Origin: CAYPPG01 sp964412555
GTDB taxonomy: Bacteria > Hinthialibacterota > Hinthialibacteria > Hinthialibacterales > Hinthialibacteraceae
NCBI GenBank assembly: GCA_964412555.1
Contig: CAYPPG010000023.1
Span: forward strand, 43,881-107,880
Length of the DNA: 64,000 nt
Direction: 5' to 3'
Numbering within the stretch: position 1 is the stretch's first letter; each line of letters begins with the position of its first letter. The notes beneath the pieces are model-generated. The model was not told the DNA's origin and searched no databases. It was given only the letters and a program-made list of their open reading frames with translations. Made by a program: the position numbers and the translations under genes. Shown here one piece after another: positions 9,385 through 17,729 of this stretch.

Positions 9385-10008
9385 TTGGGTGGCTTAAAAG
9401 ATTGGACGATTGCGCTAGTCATGTATCCGACAGGAGAATTCACTCCTCATGCATTATGGGCATTATGGTTTATTGCATTTGCTGAATCCTCGTTTTTCCC
9501 GATCCCGCCGGATATTCCGTTTATCTTGATGGGGATCGCAAAGCCGGAAGTATCATTATATTTGGCGCTGATTTTAACGGCCGGTTCGGTGCTCGGTGGG
9601 GCTGTCGGTTATTTTATCGGGTTGTACGGAGGCAGACCTTTCGTAGAATGGCTGATCTCCACCCGATTCGTCGCCCGTTTTTTCAGCCACAGCCAATTCC
9701 AGATGGTAGAAGAATATTACAACCGATACGACGTATGGGCCGTGTTGATTGCTGCATTCACGCCGATCCCATTCAAAATTTTCACCATCGGCGGAGGACT
9801 TTGCCGTATTCACTTTTTGCGTTTCATGATCGTAGCCACAATTGGACGAGCGGGACGTTTCTTTCTGGTCGGGGTATTTTTATTCTTTCTTGGTGAAAAA
9901 GCACAATTTATACTGCGTCACTTCGATTGGTTTTTAATTATCATGCTGGTACTCGTGATTCTTGGTTTTGTGGCAATGAGAATCTTCAAACCTGCCCGGC
10001 AATCCTGA
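9385..10008 (+). CDS. YqaA/DedA-type VTT-domain membrane protein
   Basis: Protein of 207 residues with about five hydrophobic segments. It matches the SNARE-associated/VTT (DedA, YqaA) family: the AESSFFPIPPDIPF segment, the glycine-rich GSVLGGAVGYFIG helix and the FTPIPFKIFTIGGG re-entrant segment carry the conserved acidic and proline positions. Family members are implicated in lipid-carrier or phospholipid flipping and membrane homeostasis. The exact substrate here is unknown. The start is TTG at 9385 with AAAGGAG at 9371-9377 (7-base spacing). Confidence 0.85.
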   Translation: MGGLKDWTIALVMYPTGEFTPHALWALWFIAFAESSFFPIPPDIPFILMGIAKPEVSLYLALILTAGSVLGGAVGYFIGLYGGRPFVEWLISTRFVARFFSHSQFQMVEEYYNRYDVWAVLIAAFTPIPFKIFTIGGGLCRIHFLRFMIVATIGRAGRFFLVGVFLFFLGEKAQFILRHFDWFLIIMLVLVILGFVAMRIFKPARQS

Positions 10009-10546
10009 GTTTCATCATTTCACATTATTGGTCATATTGTTCGTGAAAAACTCACCTTACGTACCACTTAAAAAAAACTGTTTCAACCGGAGCGCAACGG
10101 GTAGCAAGGGTAAGCGAAGTCTACCCTTGCCGGATAGTGCTACACCGCCAGTGCAGAGTTAACGTCTTACCCTGGCTCCCCCTTTCAATTTTCACTCTCG
10201 TGGGTAAGGCCAATAGATTAATTGAAAAGAAGCCATCCCAAGACACATTTTCTTCTTGTAGCTGATTTTTTTACATTTTTTGCTTATTTCTGAACATCTC
10301 TCCTTTGTATAAAGTCTGCTTAATGATAAGCGAATAATACATACTCCCGAAATAAATTTTTGTTTAAGTCCAACTATTCAAATGGATTAAATCGATTTTC
10401 CCTACTTGGATTTTGCAGTGAAACACTCCTAATGTGAACAACTCAAAACGCCTATCACACTTTTCTTTTTGTGGCATGTTTATTGCTTTTGTGTTGTACA
10501 AGTTGCAATTTTTCAATCATATTTTTGAAAATGAAAGGAGTGTCTC
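10009..10546. other. Intergenic region with repeat copy 2 and no gene
   Basis: The stretch contains the repeat at 10098-10176 and otherwise AT-rich sequence. No frame of protein-like quality, tRNA or clear promoter is visible. The end of the region carries AAAGGAG just before the next start codon. Confidence 0.6.
10098..10176. repeat. Dispersed double-hairpin repeat, copy 2
   Basis: Bases 10098-10129 are identical to 18-49 and form the same CAAGGGTA/TACCCTTG stem. The second hairpin is decayed: only GCCAG (10147-10151) and CTGGC (10172-10176) still pair, whereas copy 1 keeps a 9-bp stem. The flanking sequence is not shared, so the two copies are a mobile or spreading short repeat. Confidence 0.75.
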
Positions 10547-11365
10547 ATGAATAGAGACAGGAGAATGTATAGGTTTTCCGTGGCAGTGCTGTGCTTGGGA
10601 GCAATGATTCTTACCGGAATTATGTTTGTAGAAAAATCATCGGCTGTGGAAATTGCGGGTGAAGATTTGGATATCACGCTGGATTTCACCTATGCAACAA
10701 AATACATGTGGCATGGGTACGATGTTTTCGATGGGAACGGTTCATTTCAACCAAGTATCGATTTCGCTTACATGGGTTTCTATACCGGCGTGTGGGCAGC
10801 CTATCCGGATACAAGCGGCTATGAAGATTTAACAGAAGTCGACTTGTATCTTGGATATGGATATACCTTTTTCGAAGAAGAACAGTATGCGCTAGATACT
10901 TCAATTACTTACACGTACTTTGCGTTTCCAAAAGCAAGCCATAAAGCCGATTTGGATGCCCAGGAAATTGCGCTATCCACTTCCATGCCCAATCTGATTC
11001 CGCTGGGACCATCCAGTCTGGTTCCGAGTTACACTATGTATTACCTCTGGGATGGCGTTCAAGGAGAAACCCCTAATTTTGACGGTTTTTATCACACATT
11101 CGGATTGTCTTACGATATCCCGATCCCCGCATTGATACCCGAACAAGAAGAGCAAGCGATATCCCTCATGTGGGATATCACCTACAATGACGGTCCATTC
11201 GATACCGATTCGGACTGGAGTTATTCCACTGTCGGAGCTTCCACCACTTTTGAATGGAATAACATCTACTTTACGCCAGGTGTCTATTATCAAATCGAAC
11301 TCAATGACATGGTGAACGATGAAGATGATTTCTATGCGATGTTCAGTGTAGGTTACGCATTTTAA
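10547..11365 (+). CDS. Putative outer-membrane beta-barrel protein (TorF-like porin)
   Basis: Protein of 272 residues with a Sec signal peptide (hydrophobic about 10-30, cleavage near the VEIAGEDLD stretch). The mature part is rich in alternating aromatic/polar strands and ends in ...SVGYAF, a C-terminal Phe typical of outer-membrane barrels. The TYATKYMWHGYDVF start is like that of TorF-family putative porins. The function is unknown; a small channel is the likeliest guess. AAAGGAG precedes the ATG by 6 bases. A strong terminator follows, so it is probably monocistronic. Confidence 0.6.
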   Translation: MNRDRRMYRFSVAVLCLGAMILTGIMFVEKSSAVEIAGEDLDITLDFTYATKYMWHGYDVFDGNGSFQPSIDFAYMGFYTGVWAAYPDTSGYEDLTEVDLYLGYGYTFFEEEQYALDTSITYTYFAFPKASHKADLDAQEIALSTSMPNLIPLGPSSLVPSYTMYYLWDGVQGETPNFDGFYHTFGLSYDIPIPALIPEQEEQAISLMWDITYNDGPFDTDSDWSYSTVGASTTFEWNNIYFTPGVYYQIELNDMVNDEDDFYAMFSVGYAF

Positions 11366-11448
11366 TGAAACCCATACAGACAAAAGTAAAAGAATCGACT
11401 TATTTCTTCACTCATAGCAAAGTCCTTTTTGGATAGTCCTTCTTCTTT

Positions 11449-11490
11449 CCCTCCACATTTCACTCCCCAATGTGGAGGGATATTTTTTTA
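11449..11490 (+). terminator. Rho-independent terminator of the porin-like gene
   Basis: Perfect 11-bp stem CCCTCCACATT (11449-11459) with AATGTGGAGGG (11469-11479), a 9-base loop, then ATATTTTTTTA. It ends the plus-strand transcript and lies just beyond the stop codon of the convergent minus-strand gene. Confidence 0.9.
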
Positions 11491-11500
11491 TAATGCTTTA

Positions 11501-13168
11501 TTAAAAGGATTGTAATTTTTGGAGTAAGGAAAGTAAATCAAGTATGTTGACAGTATTGTCACCATCTGAATCAATTGGGGAAGTATCCTTTTGCCATTCT
11601 GTACTCAACAAAAGAAGGTCTTCTTTGGATAGAATATGATCACCATTCAGGTCCCCTTGTTTCAATTCAACAGGAACAATATAAGCGCTGACCGCATCCT
11701 CCGAATCGTCATTGGGTGTGCCGACCATGACATCGATGCGGCCGTCGTCATCAATATCCCCCAAGATATCCACTGAAATCCCCGCCTGATCCCCATCGGA
11801 TTTCCCATAGATGACCGTTGAGGAACGAAGAGATACACGATCCGTCACAATACCGGTATTTAAATGATTTCCTTCAACAAGATAGACGGCGCCCGTTTGT
11901 TCCGAAAGCCGAAAAGGTGAAAAGACGTTTGCGGCTCCAAAACCGAGGATAGAACCATGAGCGGATAAGATTCTCCCTAATCCCGAATTCGGCTGCCAAT
12001 GCCCAAGCCATATTGCATCGGAATCATGGATGGTAGAAATAGTTAATTCCGAAAAAGTTTCTTCCCGGCCCGGGATGATTGCGGCCACACCTTTTGGAAG
12101 GATATCGTCATTTAAATTCCCGAATGGAAATCCGCAAAGGAGGTCACGGATTCCATCACTGTTGTAATCCGTTGAGAGAATACTCTCGATTTGATACATC
12201 CCCCTTTCGGAAAACATTTGGAAAGTGATCGGGATTGTTTCAAAAGGAAAGTCGGTATACGTGAAATTGCCGGTCAATTTCTCGCCCCCGGGAAAAATCA
12301 ACAAGCGGCCTTCCGCTGTACCACTGGCAGGAGTTCCAGCATAGAGTGCAAGTTCAGGTTGGTTATCCTGGGTGAAATCATCTATGAAAGTAAATGTGTT
12401 GGCAAATCCAACCAGATTTTCCACTTGCGAATCGGAACCAAGAATGGTCAACGAATTCGCCGGATCCAACTCTTGAGTATTGAGAATTGTATTTTCGTAA
12501 CCATTGTCCCCATAAATCACATATGCCGCTCCAAGTAACAACTGATCGTCTTTTTCAATAAAAGCCGATGGATTGGAAAAGACCAGATCATCGAAACGAT
12601 CATCGTTCAAATTTCCACCCCTTCCGATGTACTGCCCAAGAGTGCCTCCTTCAACACCTTCAATGATCAAAGGAAAATTCTCCTCTTCTCCGACTTGAAT
12701 GAAAGTCGTTAGGCTGGAAGTCCCTTTCAGCACATAAATTCGTCCCCCATCCCCATCGAAAGGAGCACCGATTGCAAGATCATCCCGCCCATCGCCATCA
12801 AAATCACCAATTGGCGATACAGCCAGCCCGAATGCGCTGTCCAAATTCCCCACAACAGTCAATCCATTGAATCCAAGGTTATTTAAATTGATCGTTCTGA
12901 AAAAGCGATGCCTACCCAGAATAATAAAAACCTTATCTTCGAACGGAGCGCTGATCGCCAAATCATCAAGGCCATCCCCATTGAAATCTCCGATATTTTT
13001 TGCAATCAAACCCCTACCGCTTTGTGGATCTGCGCCGGTAATACGAATGGTTCCATCCGGTAGATTGTTCAAGTCGATCAATTCACCATACGCGGAGATT
13101 GAGAATAAAAGCATTAAGAAACAACAAACTTTCATAGAAATCAATCGAATGAAATAGTTTGTAATCAA
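11501..13168 (-). CDS. Secreted FG-GAP repeat protein with C-terminal type I dockerin
   Basis: Protein of 555 residues: a signal peptide (hydrophobic to about residue 28), then an integrin-alpha-like propeller of FG-GAP repeats with Ca-binding loops such as DFNGDGLDDLAI, DFDGDGRDDLAI and DIDDDGRIDVMV. The last 60 residues are a type I dockerin with two F-hand motifs (DLNGDHILSKEDLLLL and DSDGDNTVNILDLLSL). Dockerins bind cohesins, so the protein may be anchored to a surface or multi-enzyme scaffold, but no cohesin is seen in this window. The start is TTG with AGGAG 7 bases upstream. Confidence 0.85.
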   Translation of the reverse strand: MITNYFIRLISMKVCCFLMLLFSISAYGELIDLNNLPDGTIRITGADPQSGRGLIAKNIGDFNGDGLDDLAISAPFEDKVFIILGRHRFFRTINLNNLGFNGLTVVGNLDSAFGLAVSPIGDFDGDGRDDLAIGAPFDGDGGRIYVLKGTSSLTTFIQVGEEENFPLIIEGVEGGTLGQYIGRGGNLNDDRFDDLVFSNPSAFIEKDDQLLLGAAYVIYGDNGYENTILNTQELDPANSLTILGSDSQVENLVGFANTFTFIDDFTQDNQPELALYAGTPASGTAEGRLLIFPGGEKLTGNFTYTDFPFETIPITFQMFSERGMYQIESILSTDYNSDGIRDLLCGFPFGNLNDDILPKGVAAIIPGREETFSELTISTIHDSDAIWLGHWQPNSGLGRILSAHGSILGFGAANVFSPFRLSEQTGAVYLVEGNHLNTGIVTDRVSLRSSTVIYGKSDGDQAGISVDILGDIDDDGRIDVMVGTPNDDSEDAVSAYIVPVELKQGDLNGDHILSKEDLLLLSTEWQKDTSPIDSDGDNTVNILDLLSLLQKLQSF

Positions 13169-13359
13169 TCATTTACTCCTATATAATTTGATTAGTACAA
13201 TTAAATCATTTACTTTTTCATGTCAGAAAATACCATGTATCAACGAAGTCTACCAAAGTTTTTCTTACAATCGCAGCCGTGATGGTATATGATTGTAATT
13301 GTATATTATTCATGCATCAGGTGAAAGGAATAAAAAAATACAGATACAGAGGTCTTTAA

Positions 13360-13569
13360 ATGCTTAAGCTTCAAAAAAAAATCGTTCTTGATGAGAACCA
13401 TAAGCCCATTGCCGTTCAGATTCCTATTGAAGAATTTGAACGTATGGAAGAGATTATCGAGAACTATGGTTTGGCAAAACTGATGGATGAAGTTGCGGAT
13501 GAAGAACAGCTTTCCCTGGATGAAGCAAAACAATTTTATACTTCTTTGAAACAAAATGTGGAAAGTTGA
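13360..13569 (+). CDS. Small antitoxin of a RelBE-like module
   Basis: Protein of 69 residues with the layout of antitoxins paired with RelE/ParE toxins: a short N-terminal beta region (IVLDENHKPIAVQIPIEEF) followed by an acidic helical tail that would wrap the toxin. It overlaps the downstream toxin start by 14 bp, as intact modules do. The toxin itself is truncated, so the pair is likely a remnant in which the antitoxin frame survives. No strong ribosome binding site is visible. Confidence 0.65.
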   Translation: MLKLQKKIVLDENHKPIAVQIPIEEFERMEEIIENYGLAKLMDEVADEEQLSLDEAKQFYTSLKQNVES

Positions 13570-13711
13570 ATACAAAAAACGGTTTTTAAAGGAACTCTCG
13601 AAACTTCCGGAGGATATCCAGACTCAAGCGTTCAAGATCGTCTTTGAGGACCTATCATGTGAGAATCCATTTAAACTTGGATATCTTAAGCAAGGGATTT
13701 CCATATCATGA
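13556..13711 (+). pseudogene. Truncated RelE/ParE-family toxin
   Basis: A 51-codon frame overlapping the antitoxin. It begins MWKVEYKKRFLKELSKLPED and continues to FKLGYLKQGI, exactly the N-terminal half of a RelE-superfamily toxin (full length about 85-90 residues). It then ends ISIS-stop in an ATGA overlap with coaC. The missing C-terminal half carries the catalytic and ribosome-contacting residues, so the product should be inactive. The end coincides with the neighbouring gene start, which points to a deletion junction (inference). Confidence 0.75.
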
Positions 13712-14247
13712 AACTCGAAGAGAAAAAAGTGATTCTAGGGGTAACCGGCGGTATTGCGGCGTATAAGTCGGCGATGCTGGTGCGTTTGTTGAGGAAAACA
13801 GGGGCGGAAGTGAGAGTGGTGATGACGGCGGCGGCGCAAAATTTCATTACACCGCTGACCATGAGTAGTCTGTCAGAAAATCCCGTTGGTCTGGATATGT
13901 TCGATCAACCGGCACAACCTAATGTCACTCACATTGCTTGGTCAGATTGGGCCGATTTGGCAGTGATTGCCCCCGCGACTGCGAACATCATCGGCAAAGC
14001 CGCCGGCGCAATCGCCGATGATTTGCTGTCCAGCATGATTCTAGCGCTTCAATGTCCGGTCGTATTCGCACCGGCGATGCACCATCAAATGTGGAGCCAT
14101 CCGGCAGTGCAAAGAAATCTCGAAACAATAAAGAGTTTTGGGTACCACATCATCGAACCGGGACGGGGAGAATTGGCTTCAGGCGATGTTGGGGTGGGGC
14201 GCATGCGTGAACCGGAAGAGATTCTCGCGTTTTTGCAGGAATTGTAA
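13708..14247 (+). CDS. coaC: Phosphopantothenoylcysteine decarboxylase (stand-alone CoaC flavoprotein)
   Basis: Protein of 179 residues equal to the CoaC half of bifunctional CoaBC/Dfp. It decarboxylates 4'-phosphopantothenoylcysteine with FMN in coenzyme A synthesis. The glycine-rich start (LGVTGGIAAYKSAML), the PATANI segment and the GRMREPEEI end are all present. The catalytic motif normally PxMNxxMW reads PAMHHQMW, with His in place of the usual Asn. The CoaB ligase domain is absent here and must be encoded elsewhere. ATG at 13708 lies inside the end of the truncated toxin. Confidence 0.9.
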   Translation: MKLEEKKVILGVTGGIAAYKSAMLVRLLRKTGAEVRVVMTAAAQNFITPLTMSSLSENPVGLDMFDQPAQPNVTHIAWSDWADLAVIAPATANIIGKAAGAIADDLLSSMILALQCPVVFAPAMHHQMWSHPAVQRNLETIKSFGYHIIEPGRGELASGDVGVGRMREPEEILAFLQEL

Positions 14248-14330
14248 CGCCGCCGTCCCGGCGGCATCTTTTCCCACATGGCCGGCAAGATGCCGGCGTT
14301 ACGTTATATGACTGGCAAGATGCCGGAGAC
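14244..14330. repeat. Cluster of GC-rich palindromes after coaC
   Basis: GTAACGCCG (14244-14252) pairs with CGGCGTTAC (14293-14301) as the outer arms of a 58-bp inverted repeat. Inside are GCCGCCGTCCCGGCGGC and GCCGGCAAGATGCCGGC. A second, diverged GGCAAGATGCCGG copy follows around 14312-14325. The stem-AAGATG-stem form matches other hairpins in the window. It may also serve as transcript end for coaC and for the convergent small Cys protein gene. Confidence 0.7.
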
Positions 14331-14333
14331 ACA

Positions 14334-14501
14334 CTATTTCGAAGTGTAATCCGGGCACTCTCTGGCATTGGGGCGTTCGGGACGGTTACAAACGTTACCG
14401 TAGTTCCATTTACACGAATCACAAAGAAACGCGCCCCCCTTCATGGCCGATTTCATGCGGGAGGTCCAACGCTTCCATTTCGTTTTCAAGTCTTCTTTCA
14501 T
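14334..14501 (-). CDS. Small four-cysteine protein, likely metal-binding
   Basis: Protein of 55 residues starting at the ATG at 14501, which has AAGAGGAGG ending 6 bases upstream, an almost perfect Shine-Dalgarno. It has a basic helical N-terminus (KEDLKTKWKRWTSRMKSAMK) and a C-terminal Cys cluster (CDSCKW...VCNRPERPNARECPDY), the pattern of a small zinc or iron-sulfur knuckle. I do not recognise a named family. A nucleic-acid- or metal-binding role is only a guess. Confidence 0.65.
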   Translation of the reverse strand: MKEDLKTKWKRWTSRMKSAMKGGAFLCDSCKWNYGNVCNRPERPNARECPDYTSK

Positions 14502-14565
14502 GCTCATCCTCCTCTTGTATATAGTGTACAGGTGTATCATCTAATAGAAAACGGTTAAAAGTAGG

Positions 14566-14646
14566 TGTGAATTATCGATGGGCAAAAGGGAATCTCAAAT
14601 AAAAACTGGTTGGACGCCCATCGTTACGATATACTGTGAATTATCG
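14566..14646. promoter_or_regulatory. Direct and inverted repeats upstream of the Thr-Pro FG-GAP gene
   Basis: The 12-mer TGTGAATTATCG occurs at 14566-14577 and again at 14635-14646. Between them CGATGGGC (14576-14583) is inverted as GCCCATCG (14616-14623). It lies between divergent genes, 36 bp before the TTG start at 14682, so an operator is possible. No confident promoter was found. Confidence 0.35.
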
Positions 14647-14681
14647 TTTTAACTTTGTATTATTTTTGGGAGTGACTCGGG

Positions 14682-17600
14682 TTGAACGAACGAATGTTTC
14701 TAAAAAACAATTACTATTTGCGCTTTTCATTCTTATTAGGATTGTGTGTATTGGGAAATCTGGGGTGGGGGCAAGATCGAGTTTCCCTCTCGCAGACAAT
14801 CGATTCTTTTAGCGAAACCAATTCGATTCAATTGTTTGATTTTGGGATCGACTCTTTGGATGATTTCCTTGTGGAAGAATTGACAAATAATGATTTGCCT
14901 GAGATTGTATTATCATCAGCGGCATCCAGCCAAGTTGTCATTTTAAGAGACTTCACATCACTAGAAATTCCCTTTTTTTCCTCCTTTACAAGCCTCGACA
15001 TAACGGCCCTGAATCAATTTCGTCCCCGGTGGCTTGCTGCAGAGGATATGGATAGAAATGGGCGATTGGATTTTATCATTTCCGCTCTTTCGGCTTCCAC
15101 ATCTTCTCAAACAGGATTGATTTATTATCGTTTGGGTGAAGGATTGGCGGATTCCGATTTTCGGAAAGTGAAGATGTATGAAAGCCGCGTACCGACATTG
15201 AACGAAAATGCCTTGATTGCAGTTGGCGATCTGGATGGTGACAATGCCCCGGATGTGGTCTTTCACCGCCAGGATCCGACAGATCCGTGGGGCAACTCCA
15301 CGGTATTTTTGAAAAATATGGGGAATGATACCTTTCAGCAAGTGGGGATCAATCTCACACAAAGTATTGATATCAATCAATTACTCATCACGGATGTGGA
15401 TCGGAACGGTATATCTGATGTGGTCATTGTCATTTCCAACAGCAATTCGAAAGTATTACAATTCTACAGATGGGATGCCAATCTTGGCCATTTAACATCA
15501 CTGCCACAACTCAACATGATACCGTTTGGAATCAATCCAACGGAAGCATCGCCAGTGGATGCGAGAATGATTCAACTTCCCGGTGAAAATTTACCCGCTG
15601 TTGTTGTTTTGATGGAAGAAAGAAATTATACGGGGAAGTTATATCTATTTCGGCAAACATCTCCCTTTCAATTCGATACAACCAATTTCTCTACTATCTC
15701 TATTCCCAAACGAACTCTCGATTTAAAAGTGGCCGATATGACCAATGACGGCGCTCCGGATGTTTGTGTGTCCGTTGCGAAAAATCTCGCCGATCCGAAT
15801 TCCAAAAACGGTATTCATATTTATGAAGTCAAGGACGGACAATTCCAGGATAATTATCATTTTTTCGAAACCGATTATCTGGACGATTTCGGGCAAGCCA
15901 AAGATTTTGTGCCTATTCGTTTTGAAACGACCGATTTGAACAATGATCAATACAATGACCTGATTTTCATCGGTTCTTCGCAGCCGAATTTCAGCAATCG
16001 ACTCGGATTCTCCATACAACTGACTCCGACACCATCTCCTACGGCTACACCAACCCATACAACGACACCAACTCCTACTCCTACTTACGAGCCATCTAAC
16101 ACACCGACGAACACCCCGACATACACTCATACACCCACACAAACACCAAGTCCCACTCCCTCCAATACGGCCACCAACACGCCGACACAAACGGCTACTC
16201 ATTCACCAACGTTGACGAATACACCTACATTTACACCAACATCGACTCCAACGAGCACATCGACAAATACACCGACTTCCACTCCAACCGTCACTCCATC
16301 GAACACAGAAACGAATACCCCCTCTTCGACACCAACGGCAACTCCAACAAACACGTCCACGAATACCCCGTCTTTGACACCGACGTTAACTCCATCAAAT
16401 ACTTCTACGCCTACTCAAACAGCGACAAGAACCAGTACAGTAACAGAAGTTCCCACCTCCACATCGACTTCAACACCCCCCCCTACAAATTCACCCAGTC
16501 CGACCTCAACACTGACCTATACTGTGACTCCAACAAACACTCTCATTCCAACATTCACTCCAACACCGACAAATACGGCTACCCCCACGAAACTGCCAAC
16601 CTTTACTCCGACATTCACACCACCCCCTACGCTGACAATAACTCCCACTTATAGTCCGACCGTTCAACCGGGCAAAACACCGGTCAACCTAGCGGAGCGT
16701 TTTACACGCTATGATGTCGAGAAAATTGGACGTGATTTGCTTTCACTTGCCTTTGCCGATATGGATGGAGATGGAGACGATGAATTATTGCTCGCTTCTG
16801 AGGGAACCGATGAAATTATCATGCTGCGATTCGAAGGTATGGAGTTATCGGAAAGCCAACGGTTAAGCGAAGTTGGTGCCCCCGCTGATTTTGGGGTATT
16901 GTCTCATGAGAACAAAACAAGCCTTGCTGTACTGCTGCAAGATGATCCTCATATCGCGTTGGTGCATTCTTCGGCAAATCATGATTTGACCGTTCAGACT
17001 CGTTATCCGCTAAATGAAAGCTCGGTTCGTTTAATTGTCGGGGATTATTCGGGAGATACCATACCTGATCTAATCACTTTAAGCGATTTTAGCGGGATAG
17101 TGACTGTATTCGACGGTGATGGAAACGGCAGCTTCAAAGCGGGGAAAAAACTGTTTGTCGGTACCGACACTCGAAATGTCCAATTGTACAAATATGCCTC
17201 CGGAAAACGTGAATTGCTTGCCTTGCGCGGAACCGGAAAAATTACGCGATATAGCATCCAAGCGGGGGGAATCCTTCTCCCTGCCGGCAGCAAAAACGTA
17301 GGGAATGATCCCAGATCAATCACTGTCGGCGAGATGGACGGCGATGGATTTTCAGATGTAGCAGTTGCCAATCACACCGATGAAACGGTAACTCTTTACC
17401 GAAGTCAGGGCCGTGATGGCATGAACGATTCTCTTACGATTCAAATGAATATCAAAGTAATCCATGCGGTTTTTCATGATATGGATGGTGATGGGCTGGA
17501 TGATCTGCTGATTGTGGGAGACGAAAGCGACTCGATCTTTATATACCTAGCAGAATATTTGGAGGCTCCGGTAAGATTTTCATCGGTTGCCAATCCGAGT

Positions 17601-17729
17601 TTCACCAGCGCGGGAGATATGAACGGGGACGGTATTCCGGATTTTGCCGCCTTGGGGAACAATAATGAGAGTGTAACGGTATATGTAAGTCGAGAGGGTG
17701 TTGCGGTAAAGGATTGGTCGATTTATTAA
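14682..17729 (+). CDS. Large secreted FG-GAP/VCBS protein with Thr-Pro-Asn-rich linker
   Basis: Protein of 1015 residues: signal peptide (hydrophobic to about residue 30), an N-terminal propeller with Ca loops such as DLDGDNAPDVV and DVDRNGISDVV, a low-complexity linker of about 220 residues (nucleotides 16020-16680) of TPTPTPT / TNTPT units, and a C-terminal propeller with DMDGDGDDELL, EMDGDGFSDVA, DMDGDGLDDLL and DMNGDGIPDFA. It is probably an extracellular, glycosylatable spacer joining two propellers. The start is TTG at 14682 behind GGGAG. An ATG at 14694 is an alternative. The partner or ligand is unknown. Confidence 0.85.
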   Translation: MNERMFLKNNYYLRFSFLLGLCVLGNLGWGQDRVSLSQTIDSFSETNSIQLFDFGIDSLDDFLVEELTNNDLPEIVLSSAASSQVVILRDFTSLEIPFFSSFTSLDITALNQFRPRWLAAEDMDRNGRLDFIISALSASTSSQTGLIYYRLGEGLADSDFRKVKMYESRVPTLNENALIAVGDLDGDNAPDVVFHRQDPTDPWGNSTVFLKNMGNDTFQQVGINLTQSIDINQLLITDVDRNGISDVVIVISNSNSKVLQFYRWDANLGHLTSLPQLNMIPFGINPTEASPVDARMIQLPGENLPAVVVLMEERNYTGKLYLFRQTSPFQFDTTNFSTISIPKRTLDLKVADMTNDGAPDVCVSVAKNLADPNSKNGIHIYEVKDGQFQDNYHFFETDYLDDFGQAKDFVPIRFETTDLNNDQYNDLIFIGSSQPNFSNRLGFSIQLTPTPSPTATPTHTTTPTPTPTYEPSNTPTNTPTYTHTPTQTPSPTPSNTATNTPTQTATHSPTLTNTPTFTPTSTPTSTSTNTPTSTPTVTPSNTETNTPSSTPTATPTNTSTNTPSLTPTLTPSNTSTPTQTATRTSTVTEVPTSTSTSTPPPTNSPSPTSTLTYTVTPTNTLIPTFTPTPTNTATPTKLPTFTPTFTPPPTLTITPTYSPTVQPGKTPVNLAERFTRYDVEKIGRDLLSLAFADMDGDGDDELLLASEGTDEIIMLRFEGMELSESQRLSEVGAPADFGVLSHENKTSLAVLLQDDPHIALVHSSANHDLTVQTRYPLNESSVRLIVGDYSGDTIPDLITLSDFSGIVTVFDGDGNGSFKAGKKLFVGTDTRNVQLYKYASGKRELLALRGTGKITRYSIQAGGILLPAGSKNVGNDPRSITVGEMDGDGFSDVAVANHTDETVTLYRSQGRDGMNDSLTIQMNIKVIHAVFHDMDGDGLDDLLIVGDESDSIFIYLAEYLEAPVRFSSVANPSFTSAGDMNGDGIPDFAALGNNNESVTVYVSREGVAVKDWSIY
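16020..16680 (+). repeat. Degenerate ACNCCNACN repeat coding the Thr-Pro linker
   Basis: About 660 bp of low-complexity DNA built from ACA/ACT/ACG, CCA/CCG/CCT and AAT/AAC codons. Synonymous positions vary widely although the amino-acid pattern is kept. That suggests selection on the protein rather than recent slippage. Confidence 0.85.

Noticed and set aside
16020..16680. Repeat array resembling CRISPR or satellite DNA
   Set aside because: The periodicity is in codons (Thr, Pro, Asn) and in frame with a signal-peptide protein; there are no constant repeats with unique spacers.
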